In this document: one piece after another, positions 55,624 to 64,000 of the stretch
How the letters are laid out: the number at the start of each line of letters is the position of its first letter
Position numbering within the stretch: the first letter of the stretch is position 1
From: Aaosphaeria pasadenensis
Taxonomy: Eukaryota; Ascomycota; Dothideomycetes; Pleosporales
Length of the DNA stretch: 64,000 nucleotides
Assembly: GCA_022813625.1 (NCBI GenBank)
Contig: JAKLMB010000002.1
Span: 1,612,001 to 1,676,000 of the forward strand
Direction of reading: 5' to 3'
Notes under the pieces: generated by a model
What the model saw: the letters and a program-made list of their open reading frames with translations, nothing else
What the model was told of the DNA's origin: nothing
The model's database searches: none
Translations under genes and position numbers: made by a program

Positions 55624-58084
55624 ATGTTTGCTAGAGCGCTTCGCCAGAGCAGCCGCCGGGCTGCTGCAATCTCTGCCTCCGGCAGGATCGCTGCGGTAAG
55701 TGGTCCATCGAAACCAGCTGCAATTGCATCCATATCCCATCTCGGCATCAATTGCAAGTTCAATTGCGGTTTACTATCGCCATTGGCCATGCGATTGAGC
55801 TTCGTTGGGTTGATGAATGCTGTTGCGCTGGTCCGAGAGGGAGCTTCTCTTGCTGTGCCGAGACTGACAGCTTTTTCCCGCAACAGACCCGAGCCACACC
55901 CGTCGCCTTCAACACCACCAAGCAGGTTCGATGCTACGCCGCCGATGCGAAGGCCGCCCCTACCGAGGTCTCTTCCATCCTCGAGCAGAGAATCCGTGGT
56001 GTCCAGGAGGAGACCAGCCTCGCCGAGACCGGACGTGTTCTCTCCGTCGGGTATGCCCATCACAACTACCGCAATTGATGAGATTCCATCATCAACATGG
56101 AGACAGGAAGCTGACGAAGGATTGCTAGTGACGGTATTGCCCGTGTCCATGGAATGAGCAATGTCCAGGCCGAGGAGCTCGTCGAGTACGTGGATGATAA
56201 TCACAATCCGAACACAACACCAAGCTAACCATCTCCTAGGTTCGCCTCCGGTGTCAAGGGTATGTGCATGAACTTGGAGGCCGGCCAGGTCGGTATCGTG
56301 CTCTTCGGTTCCGATCGATTGGTCAAGGAGGGTGAGACCGTCAAGCGTACTGGCGAGATTGTACGTCACTTCAGATGCCCACTTTCATCACCTGCAAGAC
56401 TAATATCTATCACAGGTCGACGTTCCCGTCGGCGAGGCTCTCCTCGGACGTGTTGTCGATGCCCTCGGTAACCCCATCGATGGAAAGGGTCCCATCAAGA
56501 CCACCGAGAGGCGCCGTGCTCAGGTCAAGGCCCCCGGTATCTTGCCCCGTCAGTCCGTCAACCAGCCCGTCCAGACCGGTCTCAAGTCTGTCGATGCTAT
56601 GGTTCCCATCGGCCGTGGCCAGCGTGAGTTGATCATCGGTGACCGTCAGACCGGAAAGACTGCCGTTGCTCTCGACACCATCCTCAACCAGAAGCGATGG
56701 AACAACTCCAACGACGAGACCAAGAAGCTCTACTGCGTCTACGTCGCCGTTGGCCAGAAGCGTTCCACCGTCGCCCAGCTCGTCAAGACCCTCGAGGAGA
56801 ACGATGCCATGAAGTACTCCATCATCGTTGCTGCCACCGCCTCTGAGGCTGCACCTCTCCAGTATCTCGCGCCTTTGTAAGTAAACCCGTTTGAAAACCT
56901 AAAAATTTGAGTTCTCCAGCTAACATTTCGCAGCACCGGTATGTTTAAGTATCTCGATTTTCGAGTTTTCCGTGTTCCAGTGGCCCGTGCCCACCAGGTG
57001 GTAAGGAGCTGAGCGCTAGTGTCACGCCAAATTCCACGTGACATTCGGCCTCTCTCCACAACCTACCTTCCCAGTTTGGCTTCATGGTTGAGTTTTCCAT
57101 GATGTGATGATGGTCAGGGTCGATGGAGGCTCTGGGCATCTCATATCTGGAAAATCTTCCCCCAGCTTGTTCGATTTGACCCTGGTGAAGCACTTCACAA
57201 CCACTTTTCAGCATAGCATATGTATCATGAACCCGACTAACATATCACACAGGTTGCTCCATGGCTGAGCACTTCCGTGACAATGGAAAGCACGCCCTCA
57301 TCATCTACGACGATTTGTCCAAGCAGGCCGTTGCTTACCGTCAAATGTCTCTCTTGCTCCGTCGTCCCCCTGGTCGTGAGGCCTACCCCGGAGAGTAAGT
57401 TCACACATGGCCTGTATAATCAACACATTGCTAATAGGTATCAGCGTTTTCTACCTCCACTCCCGTCTCTTGGAGCGTGCTGCCAAGATGAACTCCAAGC
57501 TCGGCGGTGGTTCTTTGACTGCTCTCCCCGTCATTGAGACCCAGGGTGGTGATGTGTCTGCCTACATTCCCACCAACGTCATTTCCATCACCGACGGACA
57601 GATCTTCTTGGAGGCCGAGCTTTTCTACAAGGGTATCCGTCCCGCCATTAACGTCGGTCTTTCCGTCTCCCGTGTCGGATCCGCTGCCCAGCTCAAGGCC
57701 ATGAAGCAGGTCGCTGGTTCCTTGAAGCTCTTCTTGGCCCAGTACCGTGAGGTCGCTGCCTTCGCCCAGTTCGGTTCCGATTTGGATGCTGCCACCAAGC
57801 AGACCCTCAACCGTGGTGAGCGTCTTACCGAGCTCCTCAAGCAGAAGCAGTACTCTCCCATGGCCGTCAACGAGATGGTTCCTTTGATCTTCGCTGGTGT
57901 CAACGGTCTCCTCGACAACGTTCCCGTCGCCAAGATCCTCCAGTGGGAGTCTGACTTCCTTGCCCACCTCCGATCCAACGAGTCTGAGCTCCTCGCTCAG
58001 ATCGAGCGGGAAGGTGCTCTCAGCAAGGAGTTGGAGGCCAAGCTCCGTGATGTCGCCGTTAGCTTCACCAAGTCCTTCCTATAG
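55624..58084 (+). CDS. ATP1: ATP synthase F1 subunit alpha, mitochondrial
   Basis: Alpha subunit of mitochondrial F1Fo ATP synthase. Eight exons: 55624-55695, 55887-56050, 56129-56185, 56240-56360, 56416-56876, 56934-56938, 57253-57394 and 57445-58084, total 553 aa, the usual fungal length. The N-terminus is an Arg/Ala-rich presequence (MFARALRQSSRRAAAISASG). Nucleotide-binding P-loop: GDRQTGKTAVALDT, about 213-226. Further conserved blocks are ENDAMKYSIIVAATASEAAP, NGKHALIIYDDLSKQAVAYR and VFYLHSRLLERAAKMN. Exon 6 is a five-nucleotide microexon (CACCG); it completes LAPFTGCSMAEHF, where related proteins read Y/F-S/T-G-C-S-M. Without it the frame is lost. Intron 6 is unusually long for this gene (314 bp). 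Codons are strongly biased to C endings, fitting high expression. Confidence 0.96.
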
Positions 58085-59206
58085 ACGCTTGGTATAGGAA
58101 TGGGTGGTCATCATCTTCAGGGTTCCTGGTGGAGGTGAAAATGCGCTGATTGGGAGAATAGATGTATAATAGAAGATGCGTTTCTCGCCATCAGCTGTCT
58201 CAATATGGAAAGTCTCTTTGAAAACTGGTTACGATGCCTGCCTCGCGTACTGCACGGTTTATATCAAACCCCAAAAAGGGTGTGGGGTGCGACAAGAACC
58301 AAAAATTCTCTGGGAAGCGTTCCTGAAAAGGCTTCAGTCGGCCGTGAATATGCACTTCATTTTTCATTTGTTCAGCTACGGCAGGATGTGAGCAGCGCCT
58401 GTATTTATGCCAATCCTCAATTTTCTGTTCATGTTTACCCCTGGGCCGTTTGACTTGACTTCGTGATGATGTTCGTGACCTAACCCTCGCCCACCCAAGT
58501 CGACTTTGAGAGCAATTGCAAGAGGATCCCCATGCAAGTCATACCTCAGCGAACAGCTCATTCAACCGTACACTCACTCTCCCCTATCGCCTCTGCCTTT
58601 CTGAAAATGACCATCACTACCTTTGAGGAAACAAGCGGCTAGCCTATGACCTTTTAGCTCTTCTAACCAGACACTTCTATAACCTTCCTTAATCGGACAA
58701 TGAGATATTCTGAGTGGTTTCCTCGTTTGTATGGTAAGTAGTGATCTGAAATATATAGAGGAAGCAGACGAAGTAGGTGGACTGATTGTGCTTTCGACCG
58801 CTTTGATGGGGTTTCAGAGGGGGTCAGTAAAAAGACATGACAGGGCCTTGCAACATTGTTCTGACGGCGAGGACTGCTTGATTACGTTCGATTCCGACAC
58901 TTTTTAATGATTTCTGTCACGTCAAGATTCATGGTCATGCAAAAGACGGGCAGGTACGACGTGTTCAAAGCTACCACCAGCGTGGTAATCGTGATGATTT
59001 CGAGCGTCTAGCATTCATACACTAACGTATCTTTATCCAATGCTATGTCGAATTCCCCAACATGGAGTGAGTCTATGTCAAACCCTTTTCCCCCTCACCC
59101 AAAAAGTAATGACAAAAAAGATGACTTTCGTAGCGTCTAGATGTTATCGTTACAATGGTTCTTTAATAAAAAAAATAATACAATTCCGCCTCCCCTTATT
59201 TCTAGA
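58085..59206. other. convergent spacer, no gene supported
   Basis: 1.1 kb between the 3' ends of ATP1 and TVP38. Short open frames have no features. Confidence 0.55.
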
Positions 59207-60461
59207 TCACTGGCGACTGGGGCTGTGGTCGTCATGCTCTTCGTCGTCTCCGTCTCCGTCTCCGTCTCGGAAAGGGTCGTCCGGGAGTTCGAGAGCGTCG
59301 TCCACGTCCGCGGGCTCATCGTGATAGTCGCCGCCCCACCCGGAACGAAGACTGATGTCGTCTTCGTCCTGGCGCAGTGACTGCGCGGCCTCGAGGGCGT
59401 CCGGGTCGTCTGCGTACTCGTTCTCGAGGTCCTCGATGGAGGTCCTGCGGATGCCGGCGCGCTCTTCGGCTTCGAGTTGCCGGGCCCGCTCGTTCGTCTT
59501 CTTGTACATGAACCAGCCTGTTGCGATGCCGGCGATCGCACCGATCGCAATGCTGATGTAGCTCATGGCCTTGGTCTTCGGGTCCATCTTGCCTCCGCTG
59601 TCGGCGATCTTGTTGAGCTGCGAGCCGATGAAGATGTGGAGCATGAGTTTCGGGGTGACGATTGCAGTGGCGGCGGCGAAGGAGGCCGGGTGGACGGTTG
59701 GGAAGGTCGCGACGGCGCCGTTGGAGAGGGAGTAGGGGAGCGGGCACATGCGGATCATGACGAGGAGCTTGAGGCCGTCGTGCTTGAGGGTCAGGGCGAG
59801 GGCCGCGAACCGCTTGTCGTTTGCGATCAGGCGGTGGACCATGTTCTTGAGGACGCTGCGGGACACTATGAAGGCGGCGGTGCTGCCGGCGACGGTGGCA
59901 GTCGCTGCGATGTACCATCTGCGGGTTGCGAATGTCAGCTTGAGCTTACTTTCCCATGATGCTAAGATGTAATGTGAGGAGTGGTGTTTTCTCATACCCA
60001 TTGGGAAATCCGTAAACAAATCCAGCAATCGTCATCAAGCTGGCGTATCCAATCAATGGAGGAAATGATACTGTGAATATCAAGACCCATAGTATCACCC
60101 AGCCGAACCTGATATCTCTCCACTTCTTTGCGACAGGCAGGAGCGAGCTGAAGATGCGCTCATTGTAGACGAGGAATAATATGGAGAGTACGAGGCTGAT
60201 GAGTCCCGTAATGGAGACGAGGACCTTCTTCGTGGTGGATAGTCGGTCGTACGCGCTCGCGAAGCGACGATATGCCTTGCCGGCGTTCTTCAATGCCCGC
60301 CGACTGAAGGACTGTTCGTGGTGGTGGTTGCTGGAGAGGGAGTTGCCTCGTTGCCGGAAGGAGGCGGATCGTCTGGTCCAGGCAGGGCTGTTGGCAAGGT
60401 CGTCGGAATCGTCGTCTATAGGGAGGGCGAGGGCGCGCGCATCGTAGTCATCGGTAGGCAT
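59207..60461 (-). CDS. TVP38: Golgi membrane protein TVP38 (VTT/DedA family)
   Basis: Multi-pass membrane protein of the VTT (SNARE-associated, DedA-like) family, found in Tlg2 vesicles and Golgi in yeast. Two exons, 60461-59998 and 59918-59207, joined by a 79-bp intron (GTATGA...GCAG), give 391 aa. The N-terminus is acidic then basic (about 85 residues). Hydrophobic segments include VLVSITGLISLVLSILFLVY, WVILWVLIFTVSFPPLIGYA and ASLMTIAGFVYGFPNGWYIA, the last formed across the splice, with AGSTAAFIVSRSVLKN and the conserved RMCPLPYSLSNGAVATFPTV re-entrant region. The C-terminal helix is MSYISIAIGAIAGIATGWFM, followed by a long acidic cytosolic tail with an alternating Asp/Gly stretch. The start at 60461 (MPTDDYDARAL) is the first ATG giving the family N-terminus. 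Confidence 0.92.
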
Positions 60462-62246
60462 GGTAATGTCGCGAGGCTGGAGAGGAGCGGAACGGCGCCG
60501 TGGTGTTTGTATATTGAGGGCGAAGCAGCGCGGGACGGCCTGGGTATGACGACAAGGGCGAGAGCTCGAGGAACGGGCAACGCTGGGATGTATTAGGAGG
60601 ATATATGGAGGGGAAGCTCGGAATTGGAAAGCAGAGTGGTTATCCAGAAATCGACAAGAATGAAACAAAAGCCGTTAGCGGTTAAGTCTACTCGGGGGAG
60701 ATGTCGAGACAGTACGAGTTGCAGTAGTAACAAGTGTCGGGGATGTACTCGCTGATGCTGACTGACCACTAAGTGAGTACCTATGTCTGCTAGTAAAATA
60801 CATAGTAACGTTAAGTACCTACCACCTACTGTCTAACTAAAAGCTGAGGACTGGATCGATGCCCGCACCGCCACATCCGAGACGAGACCATCTTGCATGC
60901 AGACCAGGTATCTCAATGCTTATGATCTTCGACTGCTATAGCAGCGATGCTGTGATAATGTCATCTTACTCTTGCACTCTCCAATGTCCATACTGTTGAC
61001 CGGAACAGGAGGATGTATACCGGATTTGTAATATTCTGCCCTCTAGTATCATATATGTTCATTCACAGGTTTCTGTAGATATTCCATGTACCAAACAAAT
61101 GGACGCATAGCCCCTTAACGAAGTAGAAATTATGTTTGGTCCTGTGACACCAGTAATCAATGCCTTGTGTACTGGCAGTCTGGCAGGACAGCTTGTATGC
61201 CTCTCTGCCTCCCTCTCTGCTGCCTCATCTCACTCATCAGGGCTAGCAATTCACATCCTCACCAAACGAAAGTGAGTGGTTGGCCTCACTTATGGTCCTC
61301 TCCGTCCTTTCTCTCGTCCTTCTTCCGCCTCCTTTCTTTTGAACGGCCAACAAGCCTGTCGAGGCAAATCGACTTACTTACTCGCCTGCAACGCTTACCT
61401 TATCCACTTTTGTTTCCGACTCCCTATTAATAACCTCTAACACAACGTCTCCGTACCTACAGTAATTACTCTGTATAACACCGAATGTCCCCATCCTATC
61501 CTATCTTGCTACCACGCAATACCTAAACGCGCGGCTGGCTGCACATGGCGATGATCATGGGGGTGTGCAAATAAAAGCAGTGATAATAATCTCGTCAACA
61601 GTCAAGACCATCGTTTGGTCGTTTTCTGTTCTACTACAGTCTACTCGGGCACTTGTCAACTTTCCGGGACTATACAGTGCTACTCGTACCACAGACCTCA
61701 TTAAAACGCCCCCTCCAACCCGAAGAATAATAGTCTAATGGGCAAATAATCCCTTCTGGTTCGATACAATACAAAGCTAACCACGGCAACCATCCTCCCT
61801 CCCTCCCTCCAGGCTCTCTTCCCCCCCACATATTACACGGCGGCGGAACATAAGGCTGGGCGGTCAAGGAGCTTCATCGCTGTGGATCATATAGGCCAAG
61901 CCCTCGTGGGTTCGCTCGTACCCTTCTAAGTCCCTCATTTCCTCAACGCCCTCGCGCTGCGTCGTCGGAGGCTCTGGTGCGCCTTTTAGCGACCTCTCTC
62001 TCTGTTATTCCTGCTCTGCTCTGCTCTGCTCTTGTTCTTTTGTCTTTGCATTCGCCTTTTGTTGCGCACCCCCTTCGCGCCCGTTCTTCCTCAGCTCCAA
62101 CCGCGCCTCTTAATACCAATACAGCCAGCCCAGACCAACCCCCCGGGCCCCCGACCGCTTCCTCCCTCAACCCTGAACCAGGACACGCGAATACCTCATC
62201 TCAGAACCTCTGCGAGAGCATACATCACCAATGCTCTGAAGGAACG
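60462..62246. other. intergenic, divergent, no gene supported
   Basis: 1.8 kb between the starts of TVP38 and the CCCH gene. It includes a CCCT run at 61796-61811 and a CTCTG run at 62010-62029. The last 270 bp are open in frame with the CCCH protein but have no ATG; they are treated as leader. Confidence 0.55.
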
Positions 62247-63967
62247 ATGGTCGCCGACGAGGTCTATGAAGCTTGCCTGCCGGTCTTGCAGGACGAGTCA
62301 CTGGAGGAGGATGAACAAACGGACAAGCTAGAGGAGCTGTTGCGCAACCAAACTGGCCTCACGGGCAAGTCCTTGGAGAACATCGTCCTAGATTGTCTCT
62401 GGCGCTTTCGCGATGCTGGCAATAGCTCTGCCTCTCCTCCACCGAGCCGTGCTACCATAATACGGCGAGCTTCGCCTGCTCCATGGCAGGCCAATCGCGC
62501 CCCGACCCCTGTGAACCACTCCCCCAGAACCATACATCCACCGCCAGGCTTTGGCATAGTTCCTCCTGGCTTCTCACGAGCAAAGTCTTCGAATGCGTCT
62601 CCCTTCACATCTCCTCGCCCATCCCCACGGCTTGCCTTCTCGAGTCCACACATCCCTCACAGCCCAAGCCTTAGTGCATACCAATTCAGTGAGCGGGTGA
62701 GCCCTGCCCCTGATCTCTATGGCGACCTTGGTAGCGATTCTGTAGATTGGCTTGTAAACGATGACTCCGGAAGCACAGAGTCTTCCTCTTTCCTCGGCGA
62801 CGGGACGCTTAATGGCGCTGCAGCCGAGTGGGTTCAGCCCCAGGCAATGGATATGGGCCCATATGACATGCTTCGCTCGATCCTGAGGGACGACCGTCCC
62901 GATGAAGAGATCGAGAAGGCTCTCGAGTCAAATGGCTATGATCTAAGTGCTGCTCTCCTGGCTCTCATGGGCACCCAAGCCTACGAATCTCAACAGTTAG
63001 CTTCCTCGTTACCTGAACAGGGCACGTATCTTGTTGGCAAGTCTATGAGCCCAGCTTTCAGACCCGCTACTCCAGCTGGGCAGTCAAAGAGCAACATCGT
63101 GTGCAAGTACTTCTTATCCACCGGACATTGCGCGAGAGCAGATTGCAGATTTAGCCATGATACCAGTAAAACCCTCTGCAAGTGAGTGCCATATAATTTC
63201 CTTTATACATGTGGGACATCGTATTGACCCTTTTCGTTCAGATACTACATGAGCGGCAACTGTCTCGCGGGCGAAACATGTTTGTTTTCCCATGACCCGT
63301 CGGCCTTGATGGCTCGAATGGTCATCTCAGACGCATCGACTCCTCCAGTGCACGCTGCCATTCCTCATTTCCAAATGCAGGACTACGAAGCGTTCCCCTC
63401 CCTTCAGGGCTCTGGCTCGCCTCACTACACGCCGCAACTTTCGAACGCGGAGCCCACCTCTCTCGAACAGCTCTACGGGCTCACTTCTGGAGCTACGCAT
63501 CCCCCCCCTGGCCTCAGTCCTTATCCCACGTTCGTACCTGGCGGTGGCAGTCGCCCATCGTCGAGGAACGTGAGCCGCCCTCAGTCTCGATCTACCACAC
63601 CATCTGTGCCCGCCGTAGATGACAATGAAGCTTTTCCAACTCTGGGAACCGCTGCTAGTACTAAGACTGGGAAAAGACATCACGGCAAGCGCGGAGGTCA
63701 TGGCAACAACAAAGATGCCACCACGCCAAACAGTTTGGCGGATGTTGTACGCATGTCCCCAAGTCCAAGCCCAGCACAGATTCGTAAGGGCATCAAATCT
63801 ACCAAAAGCTTCACTGGATCGCGCGAAAACAGTGCCGCCGCGCAAGCTATACCTGCTCCCGAACATATACCCTGGTTGGAGACTGGCGATGTTGCGAATA
63901 AAGCGTACTTGCAAGCTCGTACTGAAGCCTTTAAGCATGGTAGTCTAAGAAACAAGTTCTTACAAAG
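62247..63967 (+). CDS. CCCH zinc-finger, DUF1771 (Smr-type) protein, 3' end missing
   Basis: Partial gene: exons 62247-63181 and 63242-63967, then a GTAAAA donor at 63968, with the rest beyond the window. At least 553 aa are seen. Residues 1-55 form a helical region (VYEACLPVLQDESLEEDEQT, GKSLENIVLDCLWRFRD). About 200 disordered Ser/Pro residues follow, then a UBA/CUE-like helix pair (PDEEIEKALESNGYDLSAAL). Two CCCH fingers lie at about 298-343: CKYFLSTGHCARADCRFSHD, then, across intron 1, CKYYMSGNCLAGETCLFSHD. Downstream are two EAFPSL/EAFPTL motifs. The last 25 residues, ANKAYLQARTEAFKHGSLRN with KFLQ following, match the beginning of DUF1771, which normally precedes an Smr domain. An RNA-binding role is inferred. 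Confidence 0.88.
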
Positions 63968-64000
63968 GTAAAATATCTCTCCATGTTGGGGTGACTTACA

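Noticed and set aside
57104..57252. Possible C/D-box snoRNA in the long ATP1 intron 6
   Set aside because: A GTGATGA C-box-like element is present at 57104, but no CTGA D box or closing stem lies downstream within the intron.
61977..62246. 90-codon upstream extension of the CCCH protein with a hydrophobic start resembling a signal peptide
   Set aside because: It begins with GTG, lacks any ATG, and a secretory signal makes no sense on an RNA-binding CCCH protein; CTCTG repeats explain the Leu/Ser run.

Overview
This is nuclear DNA of a filamentous ascomycete (Pezizomycotina). Most genes are interrupted by short spliceosomal introns (roughly 50-140 bp) with GTAAGT-like donors and TAG/CAG acceptors. 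The genes are spaced by 0.3-3.8 kb of pyrimidine-rich, microsatellite-rich intergenic DNA, and the proteins match fungal families (CGR1, MNN10, TVP38, MPO1, DPAP, TFIID subunits). I cannot place the genus from sequence alone. No transposon, rRNA, convincing tRNA or secondary-metabolite cluster was seen. One 10-N assembly gap lies inside a coding minisatellite.

Layout, left to right. 1-10 kb: rRNA-processing protein CGR1 (-), mitochondrial ornithine carrier of the ARG13/ORT1 type (+), peroxisomal PXMP4/PMP24-like protein (+), and a membrane protein with a VETVEVE heptad minisatellite (-). 10-20 kb: zinc-finger protein (-), a disordered protein (-), an AHL-lactonase-like metallo-beta-lactamase (+), and a GPI-anchored Pro/Val/Ser-repeat wall protein (-). 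20-36 kb: long gene-poor stretches around an MFS phosphate transporter (-) and a 1,123-aa single-pass membrane protein (-). 35-43 kb: MNN10-type alpha-1,6-mannosyltransferase (+), a conserved C-terminally anchored protein (+) and a small hypothetical protein (+). 43-58 kb is the densest part: TAF3 (-) and TAF7 (+) head to head, NAD(P)HX dehydratase (+), vacuolar dipeptidyl aminopeptidase (-), RPB7 (-) divergent from MPO1 (+), and ATP1 (+). 59-64 kb: TVP38 (-) and a CCCH zinc-finger/DUF1771 protein (+) that runs off the right edge.

The genes are mostly housekeeping and there is no operon-like pathway. A loose theme is RNA polymerase II transcription: TAF3, TAF7 and RPB7 lie within 9 kb, and TAF3/TAF7 share one 362-bp intergenic region. 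Mitochondrial genes (ornithine carrier, ATP1) and secretory or cell-wall genes (MNN10, DPAP, TVP38, GPI protein) are scattered among them.

The most notable observations are a 5-nt microexon needed to restore the ATP1 reading frame, an overlapping ATGA uORF on TAF7, a possible CUG-initiated N-terminal extension of the MNN10 homologue, the gap-interrupted heptad minisatellite, and two recurrent intergenic motifs (ACTCCGTA and the palindrome TACCTAGGTA).
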